Assembly (NCBI GenBank): GCA_030528325.1
Contig: JAUMZD010000018.1
Span: 1 to 61,749, forward strand
Source: Lautropia sp.
Lineage (GTDB): Bacteria > Pseudomonadota > Gammaproteobacteria > Burkholderiales > Burkholderiaceae_E
DNA: 61,749 nt
Direction of reading: 5' to 3'
Shown here: positions 17,699 through 30,797 of the stretch, piece after piece
How the letters are laid out: each line of letters opens with the position of its first letter
Numbering within the stretch: the stretch's first letter is position 1
Notes under the pieces: generated by a model
The model's database searches: none
The model's input: the letters and a program-made list of their open reading frames with translations, nothing else
Told to the model about the DNA's origin: nothing
Translations under genes and position numbers: made by a program

Positions 17699-19369
17699 TC
17701 ACATGCCACTGTATCCGGGGCCCCCCCCGCCTTCGGGCGTGACCCAGACGATGTTCTGGGTCGGATCCTTGATGTCACAGGTCTTGCAGTGTACACAGTT
17801 CTGCGCATTGATTTGCAGCCGCTGCTTGCCGCTGCCATCGTCGAGATCCACGAACTCGTAGACCCCGGCCGGACAGTACCGGGCCTCGGGGCCTGCGTAA
17901 CGGGCCAGGTTCACCTCGACCGGCACGGAAGCATCCTTCAGGCGCAGGTGAACCGGCTGGTCTTCCTTGTGGTTGGCATTGGAAATGAAGACGGAGGACA
18001 GCCGGTCGAAGGTCAGCTTGCCATCGGGTTTGGGATACTCGATCGGTGTACAGTCTGCCGCCGGTTTCAGGTACTTGCAGTCTTCCTGCTTCGTGTGCAG
18101 CGTGAAGGGCGCCTTGCCGCCGAACACGATCTGGTCGATCCCGACCAGCAGGCTGCCCATCACCAGCCCCTTGCTCATGGCAGGTTTGAAATTCCGGGTA
18201 CGGTACAGCTCGTCGTGCATCCACGAGCTCCGGTAAGCTTCCGGGTAGGCTTCGAGCAGATCCCCCTCGCGGCCGGCCGCCAGGGCCTTGGCGATGCTCT
18301 CGGCTGCCAGCATGCCCGACTTCATGGCCGTGTGTGTTCCCTTGATGCGCGCCGCATTCAGGAAGCCGGCCTCGCAGCCCACCAGACAGCCGCCCGGGAA
18401 GATCAGCTTCGGCAGCGAGTTGTAGCCACCGGCCGTGATGGCCCGTGCGCCATAGCCGATGCGTCGCGCGCCCTCGAAGGTGTCGCGGATCATCGGATGG
18501 GTCTTCCAGCGCTGGAACTCCTCGAAGGGTGACAGGTACGGGTTCTGGTAGTTCAGGCCCACCACGAAGCCGATCGTGACCTTGTTGTCCTCGAAGTGAT
18601 AGATGAAGCCCCCGCCATAGGTGTCGTTGTCCAGCGGCCAGCCGGCCGTGTGCACGACCAGACCGGGCTTGAACTTCGAAGGGTCGACCTCCCACAGCTC
18701 CTTGATGCCGATACCGTAGCTCTGCGGATCGGATTCGGCGTCCAGCTGGAAGCGCGCCATCAGCTCACGGCCCAGATGGCCCCGGGCGCCTTCGGCGAAC
18801 ACCACGTACTTGCCGAGCAGCTCCATGCCGGGCTGGAAGGCGTCGGTCGGCTTGCCTTCACGATCGAGGCCCATGTCCCCGGTGACGACACCCCGCACCT
18901 GCCCCTGATCACCGTACAGGATGGAGGCGGCCGGAAAGCCCGGATAGACCTCGACTCCCAGGGCCTCGGCCTGTTCGCCGAGCCAGGCCACCACATTGCC
19001 CAGCCCGACGATGTAACAGCCTTCGTTGTGGAAGCCGGGTGGCGTGGCCCAGGACGGCACCTTGAAGCTGCCATCCTTGCTGAGGAAGACCACTTCATCC
19101 TTCGTGGCTTCGGTTTTCAGCGGTGCGCCCTGTTCCTTCCAGTCAGGGATCAGCTCGTTCAGTGAGCGAGGATCGACGACAGCGCCGGACAGGGTGTGCG
19201 CCCCGACTTCGGCCGCCTTCTCGATGACACAGACATTGATGTCCTGACCGCTTTCCGCAGCCAGCTGTTTGAGCCGGATCGCGGTGGACAGCCCGGAAGG
19301 GCCGGCGCCGACGATCACGACATCGAATTCCATCGAGTCGCGTTCGATCTCGATTTCCTCTGCACTCAT
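17699..19369 (-). CDS. Electron transfer flavoprotein-ubiquinone oxidoreductase
   Basis: ETF-QO passes electrons from ETF to ubiquinone at the inner membrane. The product is 556 residues. The N-terminal FAD motif is VVIVGAGPSGLS (residues 17-28). Cysteine ligands for the 4Fe-4S cluster lie at the C-terminus, Cys499 and CVHCKTC (525, 528, 531). The start ATG 19369 is chosen because GAGGAGA lies 7 bp upstream; an ATG two codons earlier sits too close to that site. The last codons contain a run of eight G on the coding strand (17721-17728) giving Gly-Gly-Gly-Gly-Pro. Confidence 0.97.
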   Translation of the reverse strand: MSAEEIEIERDSMEFDVVIVGAGPSGLSTAIRLKQLAAESGQDINVCVIEKAAEVGAHTLSGAVVDPRSLNELIPDWKEQGAPLKTEATKDEVVFLSKDGSFKVPSWATPPGFHNEGCYIVGLGNVVAWLGEQAEALGVEVYPGFPAASILYGDQGQVRGVVTGDMGLDREGKPTDAFQPGMELLGKYVVFAEGARGHLGRELMARFQLDAESDPQSYGIGIKELWEVDPSKFKPGLVVHTAGWPLDNDTYGGGFIYHFEDNKVTIGFVVGLNYQNPYLSPFEEFQRWKTHPMIRDTFEGARRIGYGARAITAGGYNSLPKLIFPGGCLVGCEAGFLNAARIKGTHTAMKSGMLAAESIAKALAAGREGDLLEAYPEAYRSSWMHDELYRTRNFKPAMSKGLVMGSLLVGIDQIVFGGKAPFTLHTKQEDCKYLKPAADCTPIEYPKPDGKLTFDRLSSVFISNANHKEDQPVHLRLKDASVPVEVNLARYAGPEARYCPAGVYEFVDLDDGSGKQRLQINAQNCVHCKTCDIKDPTQNIVWVTPEGGGGPGYSGM

Positions 19370-19598
19370 GCACATTCTCCTCGCAAACGGCTGTGAAAGC
19401 CCGGTCTGACCGCATGATGTGGCTGCGCCCGGGCGCAGGGGGAGCGGGGGGCTGCGCCTGCCCCCCGGCGCACATGCACGGGTTGAGGCAGACTGCTGCC
19501 GCGTCGAACTGTTTGCCTGTCCCCATGTCTGCCCTGCCTGCCCAGTGGCCACGAATCATTCACAAGACAACGATTATGCATTTTCCGTTAAGCCCGTT

Positions 19599-19642
19599 GT
19601 TTGATGCAAACCGCACTTTCGTTTGATGCAGGCCGCACTTTC
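19599..19642 (+). repeat. 22-bp tandem duplication upstream of pyrG
   Basis: GTTTGATGCAAACCGCACTTTC is followed at once by a second copy that differs at two bases (GTTTGATGCAGGCCGCACTTTC). Just downstream, GGCAGCTATTG occurs at 19646 and again at 19669, a 23-bp spacing. Confidence 0.85.
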
Positions 19643-19668
19643 GTTGGCAGCTATTGAACTGTCGATAG

Positions 19669-21684
<2,016 letters not shown>

Positions 21685-21687
21685 ACG

Positions 21688-22541
21688 ATGATCATCGCCG
21701 GACGCCCCGCAGGGCTTGACCAGCCCTTCTTCCTGCTGGCAGGCCCTTGCGCCATCGAATCACGGCAGCTGGCGCTCGACACGGCGGGTCAGCTGAAGGA
21801 AATGTGTGCCGAGCTCGACATTCCCTTCGTCTACAAATCCTCCTTCGACAAGGCCAACCGCAGTTCCGGCACCTCCTTTCGTGGCCCGGGCATGGATGAA
21901 GGCCTGAAGATCCTCGACGAGGTGAAGCGCCAGATCGGTGTGCCCGTCGTCACCGACGTGCATGAGATCGACCAGATCCGGCCGGTGGCGGATGTCGTCG
22001 ACGTGTTGCAGACGCCAGCTTTCCTGTGCCGCCAGACCGATTTCATCAACGCCGTCGCGGCCAGCGGCAAGCCCGTCAACATCAAGAAGGGGCAGTTCCT
22101 GGCACCACACGACATGGTGCAGGTCGTCAACAAGGCGCGTGCCGCTGCCCGGGCGGCTGGCGTCGACGAGGATTGCGTCATGGTGTGTGAACGAGGGGTC
22201 AGCTTCGGCTACAACAACCTCGTCTCCGACATGCGCAGCCTGGCCATCATGCGCGAAACCGGCTGTCCGGTGGTCTTCGATGCCACCCATTCGGTGCAGC
22301 TGCCGGGCGGGCAGGGCGACCGCTCTGGCGGGCAGCGCGAATTCGTGCCGGTGCTGGCGCGGGCTGCCGTTGCCGTCGGTGTGGCGGGCCTCTTCATGGA
22401 AACCCATCCGGATCCGGCGAAGGCGTTGTCGGATGGCCCGAACGCCTGGCCATTGCCGCGCCTGAAATCCCTGCTGGCCACATTGTGCGAGCTGGATGCC
22501 GTCGTCAAGCGGCAGGGCTTTGCCGAAATGGAGGAATGCTG

Positions 22542-22542
<1 letters not shown>
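21688..22542 (+). CDS. kdsA: KDO-8-phosphate synthase KdsA
   Basis: KdsA condenses PEP with arabinose-5-phosphate to give KDO-8-phosphate for lipopolysaccharide core. The 284-residue TIM barrel shows LAGPCAIES at the N-terminus and the family segment [19 protein letters not shown] lies 8 bp before ATG 21688, inside the end of pyrG. The stop shares a base with the next gene's ATG (TGATG). Its presence supports a Gram-negative outer membrane. Confidence 0.97.
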
Positions 22543-24139
<1,597 letters not shown>

Positions 24140-24162
24140 TCGGCGACTGACAGGTGCCAGCG

Positions 24163-24477
24163 ATGAGGCTGCTGACCGGCGTCCTGTTTTCGCTGCTTCT
24201 CCTGATCCAGTACCCGTTGTGGCTGGGTCAGGGCAGCTGGTTGCGCGTCTGGAAACTCGATCAGCAGCTTGCCCTGCAGAAGGAAATCAATGTCGGCAAG
24301 CGCCTTCGCAACGAAGGCCTTGAAGCCGAGGCCGAAGACCTGAAGAACGGAACTTCGGCCGTCGAGGAGCGTGCCCGCTACAGCCTGGGCATGGTGCGCG
24401 AGGACGAGATCTTCGTGCAGATCAATCCGGCTCCCACCGAGTCGCACGAGCCGCCAGAGGCTGACGCCGCGCCATGA
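24163..24477 (+). CDS. ftsB: Cell division protein FtsB
   Basis: FtsB is a bitopic protein of the FtsQLB complex that activates septal peptidoglycan synthesis. The 104-residue product has one N-terminal membrane helix ([19 protein letters not shown]), then a coiled-coil stretch to about residue 65, then the conserved end [15 protein letters not shown]. The start is ATG 24163; a GTG three codons upstream is possible. Position after eno is standard in beta- and gammaproteobacteria. Confidence 0.94.
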   Translation: MRLLTGVLFSLLLLIQYPLWLGQGSWLRVWKLDQQLALQKEINVGKRLRNEGLEAEAEDLKNGTSAVEERARYSLGMVREDEIFVQINPAPTESHEPPEADAAP

Positions 24478-24479
24478 GG

Positions 24480-24546
24480 CCTGGGAGCTTGGGCGGTAGG
24501 AAAGTCGCGGGCTGCAAATCGGCCGCCGCCCGACAAGCTCTCAGGA
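24480..24546. repeat. Family B element, internally deleted copy between convergent genes
   Basis: The copy starts CCTGGGAGCTTGGGCGGTAGG and follows the reverse complement of the full element's right half. It then jumps to the closing arm CAAGCTCTCAGG, so the ends still pair. It fills the whole gap between ftsB and hslO, and the hslO stop codon (24541-24543) lies inside it. It may act as the shared terminator. Confidence 0.75.
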
Positions 24547-25452
24547 CGCTTCCCCGAACAGCGACATGGCCTGCGTGTCATCGAAGTCGTAGGGCTTTCG
24601 GCAGAATTCGCAGTTGACCCGGATGTTCGGCTGTTCGTCGAGGATGCTGCGGACTTCCTGCTGGCCCAGCATTCTCAGCATGCCAGCCACCTTTTCACGT
24701 GAGCAGCTGCACTCGAAGGCTGGCTGCTTCCGGTCGTAGCCCTGGATGTCGGTTTCCCAGAACAGGCGGTGGAGCACTTCCTCGGGCTTCAATCCGAGCA
24801 TTTCGTCGCGTGACAGCGTGTCGGCCAGAACCTGCACCTGCTCCCAGGTCTGCAGACTCTCCGTCTCGTCCGGGGCGCCCGCGTCGCCCTGGGTCGGCAT
24901 CCGCTGCAGCAGCAGGCCAAAGGCTACTTTTTCGTCGGCCGCCAGCCACAGCCGGGTGGGGATCTGTTCGGACTGGGCCATGTAGTGTTCAAGCACCTCG
25001 GCCACCGTGTCGCCCTCGAAGGGAATGATGCCCTGATAGGGGGTGTCCAGCCCGTCCCCCTGCGCGCTGGGTGGGGGAACGAGCGTCACGACGAAGCGGC
25101 CCCGGTCGTCGGGGTTCACCAGGTCGTTGAACGAAGCATCATGCGGGATGGCGATGTTCTCGTTCAGTTTGACCGTCGCCCGGTAGCGGGCGTCCGGCTG
25201 GCACTCGGCCACGAACAGCCGGGCCGGGCCCGTGCCCTGAATCTGCAGCACGAGGCTGCCGTCGAATTTCAGGGAGGCCGAGAGCAGCAGGCCGGCGGCC
25301 GTCAGCTCGCCCAGGCGTTCGCGTACCGTGGGTGGCACATCACGGGTGCCGTAATGCTGGTGATTCTTGACGATGCTGCGCCAGCTATCGTCGAGTTTGA
25401 CGATCTGGCCGCGCACCTTGCTGGCGAAGCCGAACCGGATCAGGGTGTCCAT
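24541..25452 (-). CDS. hslO: Redox-regulated chaperone Hsp33
   Basis: Hsp33 is a cytoplasmic holdase switched on by oxidation of a zinc-bound cysteine centre. The four cysteines are present as C-X-C (248, 250, in FECSCSRE) and C-X2-C (281, 284, in NCEFCRKPY). The product is 303 residues from ATG 25452. Its first codons overlap the end of the gamma-carbonic anhydrase gene by 13 bp. The stop codon falls inside a family B repeat. Confidence 0.96.
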   Translation of the reverse strand: MDTLIRFGFASKVRGQIVKLDDSWRSIVKNHQHYGTRDVPPTVRERLGELTAAGLLLSASLKFDGSLVLQIQGTGPARLFVAECQPDARYRATVKLNENIAIPHDASFNDLVNPDDRGRFVVTLVPPPSAQGDGLDTPYQGIIPFEGDTVAEVLEHYMAQSEQIPTRLWLAADEKVAFGLLLQRMPTQGDAGAPDETESLQTWEQVQVLADTLSRDEMLGLKPEEVLHRLFWETDIQGYDRKQPAFECSCSREKVAGMLRMLGQQEVRSILDEQPNIRVNCEFCRKPYDFDDTQAMSLFGEAS

Positions 25453-25967
25453 GCTTTCAGTTCCGTGGCGTAATGCCTCAAATGCTTGCGGTAGGTGTCG
25501 GCCGAGGCCGCCAGGCCGGCGATTTCCTGTTCGGTGAGCGGACGAAGCGCCTTGGCCGGCGAGCCGAGAATCAGCCATCCATCCTCGAAGACCTTGCCTT
25601 CGGTCACCAGCGCGCCGGCGCCCACCAGACAGTTGCGGCCGATGCGGGCCCGATTCAAGACTACCGCCTGAATCCCGATCAGGCTGCCGTCGCCGATGGT
25701 GCAGCCATGCAGCATGGCCTGATGACCGATGGTGACGTTCTCACCGATGTCGATCGGGCAGCCATGATCCACGTGCAGGACCGAGTTTTCCTGCACATTG
25801 CTGCCGTTGCCGATCCGGATCGGTTCATTGTCGCCACGCAGTACGGCGCCAAACCAGATGCTGACCTCGTCGCCCAGTCGTACGTCTCCGATGATCGAGG
25901 CACCGGGGGCCACCCAGGCCGACGAAGAAATGCTCGGATGCCTGTCGCCCAGAGAATGGATGCTCAT
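25440..25967 (-). CDS. Gamma-class carbonic anhydrase-like (left-handed beta-helix) protein
   Basis: The 175-residue protein is built of hexapeptide repeats (IGDVRLGDEVSIWFGAVLRG, IGENVTIGHQAMLHG), giving a left-handed beta-helix trimer. The candidate zinc histidines of the gamma class are in VLHVDHG and IGHQAMLHG. Enzymatic activity of this YrdA/PaaY-like subgroup is not always demonstrated. The ATG overlaps the brnQ stop (ATGA), and the 3' end overlaps hslO by 13 bp, so brnQ, this gene and hslO form one unit. Confidence 0.92.
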   Translation of the reverse strand: MSIHSLGDRHPSISSSAWVAPGASIIGDVRLGDEVSIWFGAVLRGDNEPIRIGNGSNVQENSVLHVDHGCPIDIGENVTIGHQAMLHGCTIGDGSLIGIQAVVLNRARIGRNCLVGAGALVTEGKVFEDGWLILGSPAKALRPLTEQEIAGLAASADTYRKHLRHYATELKAWTP

Positions 25968-27286
25968 GCCGTGTCTCCTGCGGATTTGAATGTTCTGCCG
26001 AAAAGGATCATCACCAGCAGCGTCAGCAATGCCGGCGCAAGCCAGGCCAGCTGCTCCCCGTACAGGGGGAGATGGTCGCGCAGCATCTGGTTGACGCTGT
26101 CGGGGATCCAGCCGAGATTGTTCAGGCTGTCGATCGTGCTGAAGAGCAGCGCGACCGACAGCGTGGCGTAATACGTGGGCCTGACGGCGCCCAGCCAGGG
26201 CCGGATGAACTGCAGCACCACCAGCATGATGGCGATCGGGTAGGTCATCAGCAGGGCCGGAATGGTGACGCGCAACAGGGTGGTCAGCCCCATTTCGGCG
26301 ATCAGCGTCGTCATGATGGTGAAGATCACGACCCAGACCGGATAGCGGATGCCTTTCAGCAGGCGGCTGAAATAGTCGGACGCCGCACTGATCACGCCGA
26401 CCAGCGTCGTCAGGTTGGCCAGCATCACGATGCCGCTCATCAGCCAGACGCCGGCCGTGCCGAAAAGCTCGTTCACGTAGCGCGAGAAGATCTGGCCGCC
26501 GTTGTCGGCGCCCTGGGCCACCTGGTGGCTGGTGGCGCCCAGATAGAAGAGCGAGGTGTACAGCAGCGACAGGCACACCAGCGAGACCATGCCGGCCTTC
26601 AGCGTATAGCTGAAGATCTGCCGGCTGTCCTTGACCTGGCGGCTCGTCATCACATGGGCGACCAGTCCGCCGAAAGCCATCGCGGCCAGCAGGTCCATCG
26701 TCTGATAGCCGCCCACCATGCCGATGACCAGCGCCGAGCCCTGGGCATAGGCCTGGGAGGGGGGCTGGATGTCGGACAGCGGCATCTGGATCACGCGGAT
26801 CGCCACCACCGCCAGCAGCACCAGCAGCACGGGCGTCATCACCTCGCCGATGGTGGAAATCATCGAGTTCTTCCGGAGCATGAAGAACATGCCGACCAGG
26901 TTGAATCCGAGTGCGAACAGGAAGTGCGAGGAGCCGCTGCCCGCATCGCCCATCTCCAGCGGAACCCAGGCCATCTCATAGGCCACGTTCGTGACACGGG
27001 GCGCTGCGAAGGTGGGGCCGATGATCAGGTAGAGCGTGACCCAGAACAGGATCTGCGCCCATTGGGGCAGATCCTTCGAGAGTTCCTCGCCCTTGCCCCG
27101 GATGGCCACGATCACCAGCGTGATGAAGGGCATCAGCACGCCGGTCAGCACGAAGCCGGCCGCAGCCCAGCCCCAGCTGCTGCCTGAAAGATAGCCCTCC
27201 ATCGGGGGGAAGATGATGTTTCCGGCGCCGAGAAACAGCGCAAAGATCATCATGCCTAAGGCGATCACATCCTTGTTGGAGAGCAT
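25964..27286 (-). CDS. brnQ: Branched-chain amino acid transporter BrnQ (LIVCS family)
   Basis: This is a cation symporter for leucine, isoleucine and valine in the inner membrane, 440 residues with about 12 hydrophobic helices. The N-terminal signature is ALGMMIFALFLGAGNIIFPP. The start at ATG 27286 is placed at the conserved N-terminus; a longer form from 27346 is possible but lacks a Shine-Dalgarno sequence. It leads the brnQ - gamma-carbonic anhydrase - hslO unit. Confidence 0.94.
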   Translation of the reverse strand: MLSNKDVIALGMMIFALFLGAGNIIFPPMEGYLSGSSWGWAAAGFVLTGVLMPFITLVIVAIRGKGEELSKDLPQWAQILFWVTLYLIIGPTFAAPRVTNVAYEMAWVPLEMGDAGSGSSHFLFALGFNLVGMFFMLRKNSMISTIGEVMTPVLLVLLAVVAIRVIQMPLSDIQPPSQAYAQGSALVIGMVGGYQTMDLLAAMAFGGLVAHVMTSRQVKDSRQIFSYTLKAGMVSLVCLSLLYTSLFYLGATSHQVAQGADNGGQIFSRYVNELFGTAGVWLMSGIVMLANLTTLVGVISAASDYFSRLLKGIRYPVWVVIFTIMTTLIAEMGLTTLLRVTIPALLMTYPIAIMLVVLQFIRPWLGAVRPTYYATLSVALLFSTIDSLNNLGWIPDSVNQMLRDHLPLYGEQLAWLAPALLTLLVMILFGRTFKSAGDTA

Positions 27287-27473
27287 GCTTTTCCGGTCCT
27301 TCTCAAGAAAATCGGGGGCCTGGTTCGGAACAATGCTATCAGGCATGCCGGTGGGGCAGAGCGTTTGTCCCGCCGTGTCAGGGATGACGAGGATGGCCGG
27401 GTGCCATTGCATCGCTGACGCTGATACGATGGCGGATGGTTCGCGCCCCATCCCTTCCCTTGGCCATCGCTCC

Positions 27474-28331
27474 ATGACGACAGCGCTGAATATCGACCTC
27501 CATTGTCATTCGACCCGATCCGATGGCACCCTGGCGCCGGCCGATGTCGTCCGGCGGGCACATCGCAACGGCGTGCAGGTGCTGGCACTGACCGACCACG
27601 ACATCCTGGACGGCGTGCCGGAAGCGGCCCGGATGGCGGCTCAGCTCGGCCTCATGCTGGTGCCCGGTGTCGAGGTCTCGATCACCTGGGCCTCGGAGAC
27701 CGTCCACATCGTGGGCCTTCGCGTCGATCCGGACGACGCGACCCTCCAGGCCGGGCTTGCCGCCAATCGTTCGGGTCGGGACGGGCGGGCCCGGGAGATG
27801 GCCTGTGAGCTGGAGAAGGCAGGCGTGCCGGATGCCTATGAAGGGGCCATGCGCTATGTGGGCAACCCGGCGCTGATATCGCGCAGCCATTTCGCCCGAT
27901 ACCTGATCCAGATCGGTCGAGCCGTCGATACACGCGATGTGTTCGCCAACTGGCTGGTGGAGGGCAAACCGGGCTATGTGCCGCAGCGCTGGGCAAGCCT
28001 CCAGCAGGCGGTGGACTGGATCCGGGCGGCCGGGGGGCAGGCGGTTCTGGCTCATCCCTCACGCTATCGCTTCGATGAGACCGCGCTGTGGGAGCTGGCG
28101 CGCGCCTTCGTGGATGCTGGTGGCGAAGGCATCGAGGTGGTGTCCGGCAGTCACGGCGAGGCCGACATCCACCGCTTTGCCGACTGGAGCCGCCGGCTGC
28201 CGCTCGCCGCTTCGCGGGGCTCGGACTTCCATGATCCGGCCGAAAGCCGTTTCGACCTTGGTCGGGTGCCGCCGCTGCCGAAGGGCCTGCGACCGATCTG
28301 GGCGGACTGGCCGGATCTGCCCGACCGCTGA
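27474..28331 (+). CDS. PHP-domain phosphoesterase (RNase AM/TrpH-like)
   Basis: The 285-residue protein has the four PHP metal motifs: DLHCHSTRSDG near the N-terminus, LTDHD, VLAHPSRY and SRGSDFH. The subgroup (YciV/TrpH) hydrolyses 3',5'-nucleoside bisphosphates and trims 5' ends of small RNAs. The start is ATG 27474. The Sua5/YciO gene follows, as in E. coli and many Betaproteobacteria. Confidence 0.93.
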   Translation: MTTALNIDLHCHSTRSDGTLAPADVVRRAHRNGVQVLALTDHDILDGVPEAARMAAQLGLMLVPGVEVSITWASETVHIVGLRVDPDDATLQAGLAANRSGRDGRAREMACELEKAGVPDAYEGAMRYVGNPALISRSHFARYLIQIGRAVDTRDVFANWLVEGKPGYVPQRWASLQQAVDWIRAAGGQAVLAHPSRYRFDETALWELARAFVDAGGEGIEVVSGSHGEADIHRFADWSRRLPLAASRGSDFHDPAESRFDLGRVPPLPKGLRPIWADWPDLPDR

Positions 28332-28382
28332 GGCACGACCGTCCGGTCGCGTGGTCTTTGCGCCTGCCGGGGCCGTGGCGGG

Positions 28383-28395
28383 CATAACACGCTCT
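28383..28395 (+). repeat. 13-bp repeat CATAACACGCTCT, copy 1
   Basis: This copy is identical to those at 55594-55606 and 58171-58183. It lies about 50 bp after the PHP gene stop. It and copy 2 also share a preceding CGTGGCGGG. Confidence 0.6.
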
Positions 28396-28509
28396 AAGGC
28401 TGGCGGTGTCTGTTTTACCATACGCTCCGAAGACCGCTGTGTGCCGGGATGCAGGCGCTGCCAGGATGGGGCGGCCTGCAGGCCCGGGCTGCCGATGCCG
28501 GAGAATTCG

Positions 28510-29130
28510 ATGAAACGCATTGCCATCCACCCCAAGAATCCCCAGGAGCGCCTGATCCGTCAGGTGGCGGAGCAGTTCCAGAAAGGGGCGCTTGCCGCGC
28601 TGCCCACCGATGCGAGCTACGTGCTTGCCTGCCATCTGGAAGACAAGTCCGCCGTCGACCGGATGCGGGCCATCCGGGGTATCGACGAGCGCCATCTGCT
28701 CACGCTGATGTGTCGTGACCTGTCCGAGCTGTCCCAGTATGCCCAGGTGGACAACCGCCAGTTCCGTTTCCTGAAGGAGTGGACGCCGGGGGCCTATACC
28801 TTCATCCTGCCGGCCACGAAGGAGGTGCCCCGCCGCCTGCATCATCCGTCCCGCAAGACCGTCGGCCTGCGTGTACCCGATGCACCGATCGTGCTGGCCC
28901 TGCTGGCGGCCCTGGGCACGCCTCTGCTCTGTGCCTCACTGATCCTGCCGGGCGAGGCCGATCCGCTGGCCGATCCGGACGACATCGAGGATCAGATCGG
29001 CAAGCGGATCGATCTGCTCGTTGATGGCGGGGCAGGGCATTTCGAGGCTACCAGCGTGATCGACGTGACGGGGGACGAGCCGATGATCGTCCGTGTCGGG
29101 CTGGGGCCGGTCGACGCGATGACCCGCTGA
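28510..29130 (+). CDS. Sua5/YciO/YrdC family protein (threonylcarbamoyl-AMP synthase-like)
   Basis: The 206-residue protein has the YrdC fold: GALAALPTDASYVLACHL, then KEWTPGAYTFILPAT, then SRKTVGLRVPDAP. Sua5/YrdC make the threonylcarbamoyl-AMP used for t6A in tRNA. This sequence is closer to the YciO branch, whose physiological activity is less certain. The start is ATG 28510, with GGAG 7 bp upstream. Confidence 0.9.
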   Translation: MKRIAIHPKNPQERLIRQVAEQFQKGALAALPTDASYVLACHLEDKSAVDRMRAIRGIDERHLLTLMCRDLSELSQYAQVDNRQFRFLKEWTPGAYTFILPATKEVPRRLHHPSRKTVGLRVPDAPIVLALLAALGTPLLCASLILPGEADPLADPDDIEDQIGKRIDLLVDGGAGHFEATSVIDVTGDEPMIVRVGLGPVDAMTR

Positions 29131-29179
29131 GATCTTGAACCGTTGAACCGCCGGATCGCGGTGCCTGCCACGCCCGCCC

Positions 29180-29251
29180 CAGGAGCTTGGGCGACAGGAA
29201 TCGCGAAGGCGAAAACCGGCCCCGCCGAGCACAGTTTGCGCCCGATTCGGT
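29180..29251 (+). repeat. Family B element, left half
   Basis: The sequence runs from CAGGAGCTTGGGCGACAGG to TTTGCGCCCGATTCGG and follows the left half of the full copy closely. It then stops, just before trpS. It lies in the gap between the YciO-like gene and trpS, where I recall a membrane metalloprotease gene in related genomes. Confidence 0.8.
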
Positions 29252-29297
29252 ATCCTTTCGCTTCTTACCTGTTCCCTGCCGGGGCTCCGGCGTATCC

Positions 29298-30617
29298 ATG
29301 ACCCAAGCTGACACCTCCCTGCCGCGTGTGCTCACCGGCATCACGACCACCGGCACCCCGCACCTGGGCAACTACGCGGGCGCGATCCGGCCGGCCATCG
29401 CTGCCAGCCAGAATCCCCAGGTCGAGAGTTTCTTCTTCCTGGCCGATCTGCACGGCCTGATCAAGTGTCCCGAGCCCGAGCGCATCCGGCGCTCGACGCT
29501 GGAGATCGCCGCCTGCTGGCTGGCTGCCGGCCTCGATCCCCAGCGGGTGTTCTTCTACCGTCAGTCCGACCTGCCCGAGATTCCCGAGCTGTGCTGGTAT
29601 CTGACCTGCGTGACGGGCAAGGGGCTCCTGAACCGTGCCCATGCCTACAAGGCAGCCAACGATCGCAACCGGGAGGCCGGTGTCGATCTGGACACCGACG
29701 TGACGGCGGGGCTCTTCATGTACCCGGTACTGATGGCGGCCGACATCCTGATCTTCCGTGCCGATCGTGTGCCGGTCGGGCGTGATCAGATCCAGCATCT
29801 GGAGATCGCCCGTGACATCGCCCAGCGCTTCAATCATCTTTACGGCGACGTGCTGACGCTGCCGACCGTTCAGGTGGACGAGAGCGTGGGCACCTTGCCC
29901 GGCCTCGATGGGCGCAAGATGAGCAAGAGCTACAACAACACGATCCCGCTGTTTTCCGACAGTCGCCAGCTGAAGCAGCTGATCGCGGGGATCCTGACGG
30001 ACTCCCGTGGCCCCGGCGAGCCGAAGGAGGCCGATGACTCGGCGCTCTACCAGTTGTACCAGGCCTTCTCGACCTCCGAGAAGGCGTCGGCTTTCCGTCA
30101 ATCGCTGCTGGACGGGCTCAGCTGGGGCGAGGCCAAGCAGGCGCTGTTCGAGCAGCTCGACAGCACGCTGGCGCCGATGCGTGAGCGTTACGAGTCGCTG
30201 ATCGCGAAGCCCGCCGATATCGAGGACATCCTGCAGGCAGGCGCCCGAAAGGCGAGGGCGGATGCGGCGCCGCTGATGGCCGAGGTTCGCCGTGCCGTCG
30301 GTATCCGTTCGCTGGCTGGCGTGCGCACGGGGGGCGGTGCCGTCACGCCCGGCGTGCCGGCGCCAAAGGCTGCCCGGCCGGTGATCAAGCAGTATCGGGA
30401 AAAGGATGGCCGCTTCCACTTCAAACTGGTCGATGGCGAGGGAAGGCTGCTGCTGCAGAGTCTGGGCTTCGACGATCCCAAGGCCTGCGGCCAGTGTATC
30501 GCGGCCCTGAAGGCCGACCCGCAAAGGTGGCAGGCACAGGCCGGATGGCTGGTGCCGGTGCCGGCCGATGAGGTCGAGGCGGTGTCGAGGGCGCTGTTGG
30601 CGCTCGTTGCCGAATGA
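29298..30617 (+). CDS. trpS: Tryptophanyl-tRNA synthetase with C-terminal YegP-like extension
   Basis: This class I synthetase charges tRNA-Trp. The HIGH-type motif is TGTPHLGNY (residues 18-26), and KMSKS is intact in GRKMSKSYNN (about 206-210). At 439 residues it is about 100 longer than E. coli TrpS. The extra C-terminus (about 365-439) contains KDGRFHFKLVDGEGRLLLQS, resembling the small YegP/DUF1508 domain. The upstream in-frame extension is family B repeat and is excluded; the start is ATG 29298. Confidence 0.95.
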   Translation: MTQADTSLPRVLTGITTTGTPHLGNYAGAIRPAIAASQNPQVESFFFLADLHGLIKCPEPERIRRSTLEIAACWLAAGLDPQRVFFYRQSDLPEIPELCWYLTCVTGKGLLNRAHAYKAANDRNREAGVDLDTDVTAGLFMYPVLMAADILIFRADRVPVGRDQIQHLEIARDIAQRFNHLYGDVLTLPTVQVDESVGTLPGLDGRKMSKSYNNTIPLFSDSRQLKQLIAGILTDSRGPGEPKEADDSALYQLYQAFSTSEKASAFRQSLLDGLSWGEAKQALFEQLDSTLAPMRERYESLIAKPADIEDILQAGARKARADAAPLMAEVRRAVGIRSLAGVRTGGGAVTPGVPAPKAARPVIKQYREKDGRFHFKLVDGEGRLLLQSLGFDDPKACGQCIAALKADPQRWQAQAGWLVPVPADEVEAVSRALLALVAE

Positions 30618-30797
30618 CGCGCTGGCGTGCAGGGCCCTGTCGGAAGCAGGGCTGATTCTCTTTCCGACGAGGCTCTCCGGGTCGCGTTCGCGCCCGCTCC
30701 GGGTGCTCGCCCGGTGTCACCGGCATCGTGCTGCTGGCACAGGTGAGCATCGGCGCGGGAGGTTACGCGCTGCCGGTGCCGTGGGGCAAGACCGTGC

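Noticed and set aside
26072-27187. A plus-strand frame of 371 codons opposite brnQ
   Set aside because: The translation is almost entirely His, Gln, Asp and Arg, the complement of membrane-helix codons; not a real protein.
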